From: Acidobacteriaceae bacterium
Lineage (GTDB): Bacteria > Acidobacteriota > Terriglobia > Terriglobales > Acidobacteriaceae
DNA: 64,000 nt
Assembly (NCBI GenBank): GCA_025462735.1
Contig: JAOAPC010000016.1
Coordinates: 151,822 to 215,821 of the forward strand
Direction: 5' to 3'
Each line of letters begins with the position of its first letter. The stretch's first letter is position 1. The notes beneath the pieces are model-generated. The model ran no database searches and was not told where the DNA came from. It was given only the letters and a program-made list of their open reading frames with translations. Shown piece after piece: positions 27,594 to 35,839 of this stretch. The position numbers and the translations under genes were made by a program.

Positions 27594-30500
27594 CTATCTC
27601 ACGACGATAGCCGGTACTGTTGCTCCCCAAGACCATGAATCTGACGGAGGCGTAAAAGATGTCAGTGAACCGCCTGCGGTGATACCAGCGGTTCCGGCAT
27701 TCTGAAACGTGACCGAAGCACCGCTCCCGTCGCCGGAAAGAACGGCTGCGTTCGCAGGGCAGCTAGTAGTAAATGCGACGTAGTATTTGCCCGGCTGTAG
27801 CGTGGTGCTGCCTCCGCCCGACCAAGTAATAGTGTGTGCGCCGCTGCTGCCGAAGGTCTGATTTGCTGTGGACCCAAGATGCAGTTTTATATTGCCGGTT
27901 GTATCAGCGATGCCAATGTCGTAGTTACAAGAGCCGCTGGTATTGGTGTCCCCCGTGCTCACGTTGTAAGTGACTTGAGCAGTTGTCACCGGCCAGGTGA
28001 GCACCACGCCCCACAGCTTCACCAGGTTCGCACTCGTGCTGAACGCCGAACTGCCGCCGCCGCGATAAACCGTAATCCACGGTATCGAATAAGGCCCTGC
28101 ATTCACGCCCGAGTCACCCAATCCCGCGCTGCCATTCGCCTTCGGATAATTCCCCGACGTCATCCCGGAGCCGGCTGCATAGCCTTGCGCCTGCACGTAG
28201 GCTGTGGTCGCGATCTTCGTTGAGTTATCTGACGCCGAAGTTGTCGGCGCGGTCGGAGTTCCCGTAAATGCCGGGGAGGCCAGTGGCGCCGCACCTGTAA
28301 CTTGACTCACGGTGTAATCGCCAGATGCGGCGACCACTGCTCCAATTCGTCCAAAAGCAGAGCTGACTGCTCCACTGGCTGCCAGGACTTCAGGTCCGAG
28401 CAGAGTTGTGTAACTCCCGGCCGCAGCATTTGTCGAAAGCACGCGTCCGAGCACTTGCCCCGAAGATGGATAAGCCGATCCCGAGTCGTGACAATCGCCC
28501 GCATTAGTCGAGCTGATCTGCACGTAATCGCCGGCGGTCGTTGGTCCGTCAAAACTGCAACTTGCATAGCCGCGATACGCGATGACTGCGTTGCCACTGG
28601 TCCCCAATCCCCCACTAACGACGCCCATTGCGCTGGAAACGTCAGTCGTCGCAAGCTTGACCGCGCAAGAAGGATTGGCCCCATTCAGTTTGGCCAGAAA
28701 ATTCAGGCTGGTACCGGTCGTTGAGTCGTTGCAAATCTCAAAGGTCTGGGCCCCGGTGGTGCTCATATCAAATGATGTTGCCGCGTATACCGTCTTCGGC
28801 CGCAGGGTCGCGCTCCCGACGTTGTAGGAGTTGTCAGTGAAAGGCTTGAGGGCCGATGCAGTGTCGATGGCCCAGCGAATGTTGGAGCCGATCCAGAACC
28901 CAATTCCGCGCTGGCTTCCAGTTCCAGCATTTTCGTTTTTTAGGACGAAGTAGCTGTCACCCTGGTCCCAGGAAAGCCCGGTGCGCTCCCAGTTACTGGC
29001 ATCGCTCCAGGTACCATATACACGAAACGCCTGCGGGCTCGTCCCGTTTACCTGTTCCAGAGTATTTGACGGATTGGTGCCGTTCGAATCCTGGTTAAAC
29101 ACATTGGTCAAACCTAGCTGCACCGCCTGCCCGCTGTTATCGATCACCTTGGGACAATGGCACGTCGAATCGAACCAGAAGATTCCATAATTCGGAATTC
29201 CAGTGGGCGCTGTCGTCTCCGCAAGCTGGATCTGGTCAGCGGTGCTGCAATTTGCATTTCCATTGGCTTGGATCCCAGTAGCAAAGCTTCCCGTACATTG
29301 CGTCGGAGTTTGCGCTAGCGCGACGGCGGTGGCAATGTTTCCGCTGGTATCGAGTTTGGCGACTTCGAGCAGCGCGCCGCCATTCTCTGAAACTTGCAGC
29401 TTGCCGTTGCTGCCGAAACCAATCAGCGACTGCCCACTGGGAGCAACATTCAAAGTACCGAAGCGGCCCTGCAGGCTCCACGGACCGCTTCCGGTGGAGA
29501 CGAACGAACTCGCCTGCACGCTTCCTGTTACCGTCAGGGCAGAGTCCATCTGCACATTGGTTTTGAATTCCTTCAGATTGCTGCTGAGACGCTCCAGCCA
29601 GTTCGTGCCGTCGCCCACGTTTCCGATGTAATTCGAAATCGACTTAGGGGCCCCGAAGCTGATCCCGATATTCGCCGGATTTCCATCGCCACGGTCATAA
29701 CCGACAAAAGCGTCGTTCGGGTCATTTGTAGGACGATTATTTTGGCTGGCAATGGTCTTCTGAAAGTTCGAATCTGAAAGCGTAATGATGTGACTCGGCC
29801 CCGACCCGAGTGTGGGAAAACTCAAGCGGCCTTTTAGGTTTAGCGTTCCGTTCGCATCCTGGTTCGGCTTGGCCGCAAGCAGCAACGCACCTTGCTGATA
29901 AAAAATGCTCGGTGCCATTGCGGTATAGCAACTCAGCCAAATTGGTGTCCATTGAGTCATGGCGTCGCAATTCGTCGCGATTACCGATGGCTCCCCGGTT
30001 CCCGCAACTGCGACTATGCTGCTAGGCGCATTTTGCAGCCACGCGCGCGCTCCGCTGAGTACGCTATTCGAGTCCGAAGCCGCCCCCAAGATCAGGTTTC
30101 CTGGCCAGAAGGTCAGCAACGGATAATAGGCCGGAATCGCTACCGTGTAGCTTTGCAATGCTGCCTGGGTATCGGTAAACGTGCATACGCCATTAGCGCA
30201 GGCAGAAGATCGAACCACGCCGGTCGCGACTGCGAAATTACCAGCTCCAAAAGGCGCCTGCTCCAGCCCGGCGATGGTTACGCGAAGTAGATCGAAGGTC
30301 GTCGCTCCGGCAATGTCCGCGGTGGTGACCGTTATGTTTCCGCTCCCGCTGGTTAACGCGCGTCCTGCATATAAAGGATTACTGGCGCCGTATGTCGCAT
30401 GGTGCGCCACAATGTAGTAGCGGTAGTCTGTGGTCCCGGTGTTTGCGAAAAGCGGCACCACTCCCGAAGGACCTTCTCCGCCCGAAATTTTTACCGTGTT

Positions 30501-32369
30501 TCCCTGAATGATTGCGCCTGCCTGTCCGATATTTCCCGCGGGATTGGTGCAGGTTCCTGCTTCTTCATAGAGATTCGCGATATCGAGGCCACCAAACCCA
30601 CCCCGTCGTGTACCGCCCCGCACTCCGTATTGCGCGTACCCCTGAATTACGCTGTCGGAAATTCGCAGCGAGTTGCCGCTTTCCCAGTCAACGCCGTTTC
30701 CGCCGCATTGCAACGAAATATTCAGATTTTTCAACCATCCCACCGCCGAGAAAACATTGAATGGTCCCGGGGCATACACCGCTGGCGCACAGACCGTACT
30801 GTCACAACGAAGGCCTTGCCCCAGCGTCGTGTCAAGGCCGTCGAGCAGGAAGGCTTGATCGTCATCGACCTGCACTATCGAGCCGAATGTCCCTCCCGAA
30901 AGCGGAAGCCGGGTCGCCACATTGAATAACCGAGTTTTTTGCGCGTTGACTTCAATGAAGGGAGCTACTCCAGCTGCTATCGTCGGCCGTCCACGCGGAT
31001 TCACCAGCGTGATATCTGAATAGGAATTTGAGTTGACAGCGTCGCCCACAAAAATGCAGGTGTCGATCATCCAGCACTCAATGATCGATCCGCTGAAGTC
31101 CACCGTGATGTTCGAAGCTCGAATTGAAACCCGGGCATAGGCTTTGAGTTCGCCCGGTGGCACAATCACTTTGCCAGACTGCGACGTCCCCACTGGGTTA
31201 CTGGGGGTGAAACGGGCTGCAATAAGAGCTTCCTGCAATCCGCCGGAAGCGCTTCCAACCACATAACCTGCTGGATGCGCACTTGTCGTTGTGAACTGCA
31301 ACGTCCCAGCCAGGCCATTTCCAGCGCAACTGCCGCCTGTCACTAATGCTGCTTCGGCGGTTCCGGTTCCTGAGATGTAGACGTAATACTGTGGCTCGGT
31401 TCCGGTCACGCCCGCCGGGCATTGCGTCAGATTTACTATTTGCGCCCCGGCCGTGCTCAGATTGTTGACTGGGTTTTGGCTCCAGGCGAAGTCCGTCGCA
31501 TACTTGATGGCCAACATTCCCGGAGTCAATCCCGAGCCGCTGCCAGTACCGCATCCGCCCCACGTAGAATCACCGTGCAGGCACACGCCGTTGTTGGCGC
31601 TCCCGGTTCCCAACTCCCCGGTTGGAACTCGGCCACCCACCAGATCTGCTTTCGACGCCGCAGTCAAATCAACGTAGTGCTTATCAGCGGCCTGTTGCGG
31701 CGCACTCGGATCCGCGGGCAGCGTGAGCGGCCCGGTCATGGTGTCTCCAGACTTGTGCACAAAACTTCCACTGCCAGAATTCGTTATTGCGAAATCCACA
31801 TAGGCCTTGTTCACAGCTTGACTCGATTGCGATGGCGCCGGCAGGATCGGAGGAACAATAAATTGTTTCGCGCCTGTGACGGTTTCAGTTCCGCTCAGGT
31901 GCACAACTGTAGCCAGTTGCGCGTTCACATATTGCTGAGTTGCGGCCTGGGTCAGCGGCGTTCCGGTTCCTGCCAAAGTTCGAACCTGAGAAATTGTTTC
32001 GGGTGAAGTCGTGCCAATTGACCAGTTCTCGGTTTTCACTGTTCCGTCAGTGAGCTGGTAAGTCACTGTGTAAATCGTGCCCGCGGGTGTGGCGCCAACA
32101 TTTGGCGCCAGTTGAGCGGTAAAGCTGCCATTTGGGCCTAGCGTCACGTTCTTGTTTCCCGCTGCCACGGTCGCGCCAGTGGCGGCGGTAAACGCTGGCC
32201 ATGAAACAAGCAGGGTCCCAGCAGCGTAAGATCCATCGGCTCTATACACCGTGTCGGTGACTGTAGTGAGAGCTGGCGATTGAGCGGCGCCTCGCGTCAG
32301 CAGCGCCAAGACTACACAACAGAGCTGCAAACAAAAAAGCCGCCATCTAGGGCGGCTTGCGTGCAACAT
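27594..32369 (-). CDS. giant secreted tail-fibre-like protein
   Basis: A 1591-residue protein. An N-terminal Sec signal (LQLCCVVLALLTRGAAQ) precedes a small beta domain. Then come classic tail-fibre repeats: KAYVDFAI, HKSGDTMTGPLTL, KHYVDLTAA, and near the C-terminus NSTKIATTAYVQAQGYA. The centre (about 380-700) looks like a pectate-lyase-type beta-helix (ASNITVDFSGSIIE). Tail fibres are normally cytoplasmic assembly parts, so the signal peptide is odd. It is the largest gene of the element and is read with the two other secreted genes ahead of terL. Receptor or polysaccharide binding is the likely role. Confidence 0.72.
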   Translation of the reverse strand: MLHASRPRWRLFCLQLCCVVLALLTRGAAQSPALTTVTDTVYRADGSYAAGTLLVSWPAFTAATGATVAAGNKNVTLGPNGSFTAQLAPNVGATPAGTIYTVTYQLTDGTVKTENWSIGTTSPETISQVRTLAGTGTPLTQAATQQYVNAQLATVVHLSGTETVTGAKQFIVPPILPAPSQSSQAVNKAYVDFAITNSGSGSFVHKSGDTMTGPLTLPADPSAPQQAADKHYVDLTAASKADLVGGRVPTGELGTGSANNGVCLHGDSTWGGCGTGSGSGLTPGMLAIKYATDFAWSQNPVNNLSTAGAQIVNLTQCPAGVTGTEPQYYVYISGTGTAEAALVTGGSCAGNGLAGTLQFTTTSAHPAGYVVGSASGGLQEALIAARFTPSNPVGTSQSGKVIVPPGELKAYARVSIRASNITVDFSGSIIECWMIDTCIFVGDAVNSNSYSDITLVNPRGRPTIAAGVAPFIEVNAQKTRLFNVATRLPLSGGTFGSIVQVDDDQAFLLDGLDTTLGQGLRCDSTVCAPAVYAPGPFNVFSAVGWLKNLNISLQCGGNGVDWESGNSLRISDSVIQGYAQYGVRGGTRRGGFGGLDIANLYEEAGTCTNPAGNIGQAGAIIQGNTVKISGGEGPSGVVPLFANTGTTDYRYYIVAHHATYGASNPLYAGRALTSGSGNITVTTADIAGATTFDLLRVTIAGLEQAPFGAGNFAVATGVVRSSACANGVCTFTDTQAALQSYTVAIPAYYPLLTFWPGNLILGAASDSNSVLSGARAWLQNAPSSIVAVAGTGEPSVIATNCDAMTQWTPIWLSCYTAMAPSIFYQQGALLLAAKPNQDANGTLNLKGRLSFPTLGSGPSHIITLSDSNFQKTIASQNNRPTNDPNDAFVGYDRGDGNPANIGISFGAPKSISNYIGNVGDGTNWLERLSSNLKEFKTNVQMDSALTVTGSVQASSFVSTGSGPWSLQGRFGTLNVAPSGQSLIGFGSNGKLQVSENGGALLEVAKLDTSGNIATAVALAQTPTQCTGSFATGIQANGNANCSTADQIQLAETTAPTGIPNYGIFWFDSTCHCPKVIDNSGQAVQLGLTNVFNQDSNGTNPSNTLEQVNGTSPQAFRVYGTWSDASNWERTGLSWDQGDSYFVLKNENAGTGSQRGIGFWIGSNIRWAIDTASALKPFTDNSYNVGSATLRPKTVYAATSFDMSTTGAQTFEICNDSTTGTSLNFLAKLNGANPSCAVKLATTDVSSAMGVVSGGLGTSGNAVIAYRGYASCSFDGPTTAGDYVQISSTNAGDCHDSGSAYPSSGQVLGRVLSTNAAAGSYTTLLGPEVLAASGAVSSAFGRIGAVVAASGDYTVSQVTGAAPLASPAFTGTPTAPTTSASDNSTKIATTAYVQAQGYAAGSGMTSGNYPKANGSAGLGDSGVNAGPYSIPWITVYRGGGSSAFSTSANLVKLWGVVLTWPVTTAQVTYNVSTGDTNTSGSCNYDIGIADTTGNIKLHLGSTANQTFGSSGAHTITWSGGGSTTLQPGKYYVAFTTSCPANAAVLSGDGSGASVTFQNAGTAGITAGGSLTSFTPPSDSWSWGATVPAIVVR

Positions 32370-32405
32370 AATTCCTCCGGGTCGGGGATAACTGAGAAAC
32401 AGCCT

Positions 32406-32984
32406 CTAGTCTCCACTCCTGACTTGCTGCTGCAGGAAATTCTCCACGCTGTTGACGTACACGTCCGCGAAGTCCACCACCGGACGCCGCGAAGAAATGG
32501 TCTCCATAGCGCTCGCTTGTTCCCAACCTATCGAGCACAACACCGCCAACGTCATCATCGGAGCGCGATGAACTCCGGCCGCGCAGTGGATGAACAACTT
32601 GTTGTGCGGCTGTTCCAGAATCTCTGCCGCAAACTCGACTCCTCGCTCGAACAGCTCCGGAGGTTTGGGCTGAAAATCATCGTCGGTAGCATTCCACAAT
32701 ACCTGGATTCCATGGGGCTCCGCCAACGGCGTATCGTCAAACTCGATCTGCATATCGATGATGTGGGTGATACCCATGCGCGCTGCTTCCGCCATATTCT
32801 CAGGGTTCCAGATTCCGCCACCTAGCCCGATCCGGTCCGTAATCCACGTGATGTCCATTCCCAAGTTCCGTACTCTCCTGCTCGCGAAATCGATCTGAAC
32901 AGCTTTGGACGCCGGAACTCCAGCTTGGCGTTGCAGCGCTTCCACAAAGCGCGATTCTGCACGCCCCCAGTTGATCTTTTTCAT
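32406..32984 (-). CDS. dual-specificity protein phosphatase
   Basis: A 192-residue cysteine-based phosphatase. The catalytic P-loop HCAAGVHRAP (HCx5R) lies near residue 138. A general-acid Asp is available in the loop WNATDDDFQP. A lead segment ITDRIGLGGGIWNPENM matches the start of many DSP folds. Its ATG overlaps the stop of the upstream 106-residue gene (ATGA), so they are co-translated. Phosphatases are rare in phage late operons; it may counter a host kinase, but the substrate is unknown. Confidence 0.82.
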   Translation of the reverse strand: MKKINWGRAESRFVEALQRQAGVPASKAVQIDFASRRVRNLGMDITWITDRIGLGGGIWNPENMAEAARMGITHIIDMQIEFDDTPLAEPHGIQVLWNATDDDFQPKPPELFERGVEFAAEILEQPHNKLFIHCAAGVHRAPMMTLAVLCSIGWEQASAMETISSRRPVVDFADVYVNSVENFLQQQVRSGD

Positions 32985-33301
32985 TCTAAGGGATGGCGAT
33001 CTGTGATTTCTGTTTCGCCGCCAGATACTTGTTTACCAGGCTGAATATTAGGCAAACCCAGTTGATCGAGTAATAATCGCGCTAGCGATTCCTGGACCGG
33101 AGATTCTTCCTGAGCGGTAGCCGGATAGAGTCCAACCATCTCGAAAAGAAACTTCATGGCCTGATATTGGCCTTCTTCTCGCACCGCATCGATCGCTTGC
33201 TGCACCATGGGAACCGCGTGCCGAGCCACCAATTCGCTGATTTTACGGCGCACCACCGAAAGTTCTTCGGTAGGGCCGGCTTTTGCAGTGCGGGTTCCCA
33301 T
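32981..33301 (-). CDS. small conserved-type phage protein, terminase small subunit candidate
   Basis: A 106-residue helical protein (MGTRTAKAGPTEELSV). ATG 33301 is used because codons up to 33412 would run through a terminator hairpin, and GAGG precedes this start. The centre (RRKISELVARHAVPMVQQ, then QYQAMKFLFEMVGLYP) is helical. It is the first gene after the late-operon terminator and two late genes upstream of the fibres, a place where TerS can occur; no HTH is obvious, so the TerS idea is weak. Confidence 0.55.
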   Translation of the reverse strand: MGTRTAKAGPTEELSVVRRKISELVARHAVPMVQQAIDAVREEGQYQAMKFLFEMVGLYPATAQEESPVQESLARLLLDQLGLPNIQPGKQVSGGETEITDRHPLE

Positions 33302-33325
33302 GGTGCGCCTCGAGTAGTAAAAAAG

Positions 33326-33355
33326 AAAAAGAGCGCGACAAGCGCGCTCTTTTTT
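33326..33355 (-). terminator. terminator between late-regulator gene and late operon
   Basis: Hairpin GAGCGCG-ACAAG-CGCGCTC extended by an A5/T5 pair and a T-run on both strands. It lies only 24 nt ahead of the first late gene (start 33301) and after the stop of the sigma-like regulator (33426). This is an arrangement expected of an antitermination-controlled late operon. Confidence 0.75.
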
Positions 33356-33366
33356 CTTGCTCTCTA

Positions 33367-33389
33367 TTTTCAGAATAGCATTCTGAAAA
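33367..33389. promoter_or_regulatory. perfect 10-bp-arm palindrome, operator-like
   Basis: TTTTCAGAAT-AGC-ATTCTGAAAA is a perfect inverted repeat with a 3-nt centre. It is placed just ahead of the late-operon terminator. The size and symmetry suit a dimeric DNA-binding protein; which one is unknown. Confidence 0.55.
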
Positions 33390-33425
33390 GGAAATTGTGC
33401 CACACTTTGCATATTTATATTCGGC

Positions 33426-34082
33426 TTATTTACAAGCGCTTGCCGAGAATTGGGCTCTCGGACCCCCTTGACAAGAATTTTCCACAGATCGCCTCGGTGG
33501 CAGTCGATTCAGCAGACCTCCTTCAAGAAACAGTTCGCTGATCCGATCCACCGCTTCCGGAAACCCGCGGCACACGGTCCTCCTGGCGCAATGCAGCACT
33601 TCTGCGGCCTCATCTTGCGAATAATCCTGAAAGATAATTACCGCCACAAGATCTTTGCCGAAGGCATCCAGCTGATGCAGAGCACGCTCCACGTCATGAA
33701 CGAAGATTACAGCGTCCTCAAAACTAGACATGCGGTATGAGGTCACTTTGGAGCGAAAAAGTTCCCGCCCCAAAAGCGACGGCAGCCTTCCGACCTCCAC
33801 CGATATTCGAAGATAACGCCTGAGCAGCGCGATGGTGCGCTCTCGATAAAGCCACAGGTCAGGATCGCCGCCCAATTCCACCGGGCTGCCCGGGCTGTCT
33901 GCCTTATCGCCTCGAGAATTATCACTGGAAATAAAGTTAAGTGAGCTCTCTTCTCTAGCCGAGGGATGTGCCTGTTCTCCGGTCCACGGCGCAATCAGCC
34001 GCAACTCATTGGAGCATTCAAGTGCCCCAGATTCCTGTCGGTTTTCGAGATCACAATTGTCAATAGGGAGTTCCGCACTCAT
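33426..34082 (-). CDS. sigma-70 region 4-like phage late regulator
   Basis: A 218-residue protein. The first ~75 residues look disordered. Residues ~80-190 are helical and end in an HTH that reads like sigma region 4 (FQDYSQDEAAEVLHCARRTVCRGF). This is the layout of ArpU/sigma-like late transcription regulators of prophages. The start overlaps the preceding zinc-ribbon gene (ATGA), and the gene is followed by a palindrome, a terminator and the late operon. Control of late genes is therefore a reasonable inference. Confidence 0.62.
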   Translation of the reverse strand: MSAELPIDNCDLENRQESGALECSNELRLIAPWTGEQAHPSAREESSLNFISSDNSRGDKADSPGSPVELGGDPDLWLYRERTIALLRRYLRISVEVGRLPSLLGRELFRSKVTSYRMSSFEDAVIFVHDVERALHQLDAFGKDLVAVIIFQDYSQDEAAEVLHCARRTVCRGFPEAVDRISELFLEGGLLNRLPPRRSVENSCQGGPRAQFSASACK

Positions 34083-34315
34083 GCGTTACCCCCTTCGCCC
34101 CAGAATGTACCGTTAATTTTCAGCTCGTAGTCCGGGGCCGGAGATGCTGCGTTATGGTGCTGCAGGAATCGTGGATCCCGAGCCAGCCCGGCCAATATTA
34201 TTGAGCACGGCGGGCAAAATACGAGCTCAGAACCTATTAGCCGCAGCCAGAGTGCGCCACAGCGCTCGCAATATTTGAGTTCCATTTGAATTGCATTGCT
34301 GTCGAGCAGTTCCAT
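34079..34315 (-). CDS. small zinc-ribbon protein
   Basis: A 78-residue protein with CERCGAL and CPPC, a CxxC-x16-CxxC zinc-ribbon-like pair, and an acidic C-terminal half. A strong AGGAGG site lies before the ATG. It is co-translated with the late regulator (4-nt overlap). Function unknown; small zinc ribbons in this position may contact RNA polymerase or DNA. Confidence 0.62.
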   Translation of the reverse strand: MELLDSNAIQMELKYCERCGALWLRLIGSELVFCPPCSIILAGLARDPRFLQHHNAASPAPDYELKINGTFWGEGGNA

Positions 34316-34343
34316 AAATCGCCTCCTAGCGATAATCGAGACA

Positions 34344-34383
34344 AAAAAAAGGCCCTGTACCGGATTTGCCGGTTACAGGGCCC
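34344..34383 (-). terminator. intrinsic terminator after the 68-residue early gene
   Basis: Stem GGCCCTGTACCGG/CCGGTTACAGGGCC with one bulge and a 5-nt loop; the plus-strand A8 at 34344-34351 is the U-tract on the minus strand. It ends the early transcript from the promoter at 34696-34723. Confidence 0.8.
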
Positions 34384-34443
34384 GTTTCTCTTACGACGAC
34401 CTGTTTGGATTATTCAGTTATAAGTCTGCGATGAAGCCAAGCT

Positions 34444-34650
34444 TCAGGTTGCGGAATGATGCCGGAAATAACCCTCCTCATAACCCGATTTGAGCACCTG
34501 TCCGTTCTGGATGATCACGCTTACTTTGCCGTTAAAGTGAATGTCGGAAAGCAAACGCTGCATCGCGGCTGAAAGGACTTCGGCAGCGCGGATCTTGCGG
34601 CGAAATTCAACGAACCCAGTTTCTTCCGTTCCTCGCGATACCTCAGACAT
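34444..34650 (-). CDS. small early protein, DUF2292-like
   Basis: A 68-residue protein. The C-terminal half, LLSDIHFNGKVSVIIQNGQVL, resembles the small DUF2292 proteins (a helix, then the strand pattern GxVxIxxQxGxV). Function unknown. It is divergent from the repressor gene, with a ribosome site AAGG and a promoter TTGACT-N16-TATAGC at 34696-34723, and is closed by a strong terminator. Its position is that of a phage early gene controlled by the repressor. Confidence 0.55.
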   Translation of the reverse strand: MSEVSRGTEETGFVEFRRKIRAAEVLSAAMQRLLSDIHFNGKVSVIIQNGQVLKSGYEEGYFRHHSAT

Positions 34651-34695
34651 GTGCGCCTTCTTTTCTCCCTCGAACAGTTATATCGGTTTGCTGAT

Positions 34696-34723
34696 GCTAT
34701 AGCTGTGAGTTTTCGCGAGTCAA
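34696..34723 (-). promoter_or_regulatory. early promoter of prophage (TTGACT-N16-TATAGC)
   Basis: On the minus strand, -35 TTGACT (34723-34718) and -10 TATAGC (34701-34696) with a 16-nt spacer, about 46 nt upstream of the 68-residue gene. The -10 region overlaps GCTATAGC, a palindromic octamer whose half GCTAT recurs in the repressor promoter, so both may be controlled by the same protein. Confidence 0.55.
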
Positions 34724-34889
34724 GGCAAACTGCCAAAACACCGGGATTTACTTGTGTGGATGGGACTTGCGTTGACCATTGCGCTCTGCCGTCGCGGACG
34801 GCGGCGCATTTTGGTTGTGGATATTGGTGGAAAACTTCAGGCTCCAGATCTCGTCCTCATACTTATTAGCTGATAATCACGTAGAGATA

Positions 34890-34919
34890 ATAGCCACCCG
34901 CTATAGGGGGTGCTATACT
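34890..34919 (+). promoter_or_regulatory. leaderless repressor promoter with overlapping inverted repeat
   Basis: TAGCCA (34891-34896), N17, extended -10 TGC-TATACT (34914-34919). The expected start of transcription is about 34926, the A of the repressor ATG, so the mRNA would be leaderless; no Shine-Dalgarno is present. An inverted repeat ATAGCCACCC/GGGTGCTAT (34890-34899, 34908-34916) covers the promoter and could be the operator. Confidence 0.55.
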
Positions 34920-34925
34920 TCGCCC

Positions 34926-35639
34926 ATGAAATTCAAGAGCCTGCAAGAAAACCTGCGTAAGGCCCTGTGGGAGCGGATTGATGAAGGCGAACTGACTGGT
35001 CTGCGGCTGGCTACACAGACCGGCTTCCGCCAGGCACACATCTCGAATTTCTTGAACCGCAAGCGCAGCCTTAGCCTGGAGGGCATGGACCGCGTCTTGA
35101 GTGTGCAGCACCTCTCGGTCCTCGATCTGCTTGATCCGGCTGAAGTCAATAAGCGCGCAACCATCGCCCCGCCCAGCGATGATGCATTCGAGAACATTTT
35201 CGTGGTTGATGCCGGGATTGCCGCTAGCGAGCCGCTCATCATGAGCATGAACGTACGTGAGATCCAGAAATTCAAACGCAGCTTCCTCCGCAGGCTGCGT
35301 CCCGACATGCACGGTAAGAGGGCTGATTGGGAACGATTCGTGGCCATTAAGATCGCAGCCGACGGAATGAGTATGTATCCACGGCTATTCCCCGGGGCCA
35401 CCGTGCTGATCGACCGCCATTACAATTCCTTGCAGCCGTACCGCAAGGGCGAGCTGAATATGTACGCCGTGCGCACGAAGGAATCCTGCATCGTCCGTTA
35501 TGTGGAGTTGGCGGGAAGGAATATTATCCTGAGGCCGCATAACCAGGCCCATGCCGTCGAAGTGCTGACTATGGGAGAAGATGAAGGCCTGCCGGATTAC
35601 CTGGTGGGCCGGGTCTGCTACATGGGAATTGAAACCTGA
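34926..35639 (+). CDS. prophage repressor, XRE HTH plus S24/LexA-like domain
   Basis: A 237-residue cI/LexA-type protein. The N-terminal HTH is LRLATQTGFRQAHISNFLNR (residues ~20-40). A possible Ala-Gly cleavage site lies in VVDAGIAASE. The C-terminal S24-like fold has the serine in DGMSMYP. The position of the catalytic lysine (VKR/VKK in LexA-like proteins) reads SCIVRYVEL, that is Arg, so self-cleavage may be lost. The ATG 34926 gives the family N-terminus; transcription appears leaderless, as for lambda cI. It is divergent from the early genes and marks the right edge of the element. Confidence 0.82.
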   Translation: MKFKSLQENLRKALWERIDEGELTGLRLATQTGFRQAHISNFLNRKRSLSLEGMDRVLSVQHLSVLDLLDPAEVNKRATIAPPSDDAFENIFVVDAGIAASEPLIMSMNVREIQKFKRSFLRRLRPDMHGKRADWERFVAIKIAADGMSMYPRLFPGATVLIDRHYNSLQPYRKGELNMYAVRTKESCIVRYVELAGRNIILRPHNQAHAVEVLTMGEDEGLPDYLVGRVCYMGIET

Positions 35640-35839
35640 CCGGAATCAGTCCCAAAACCGCTCCAACCCGGTTGTACACCCTCCTCTGGTAACCCTTAGT
35701 AACCATACGAATTAGATTGGCCAGCCGTACAATGACCATGTCCGAATGGCCGTCCCAGGCTTGCCCCAGCGAACTGCCGGCAATTGGTCATCTGTTCCGA
35801 CTGGGGCGGGAGACGCACGGAACTGGAGTCGGTAATCTT

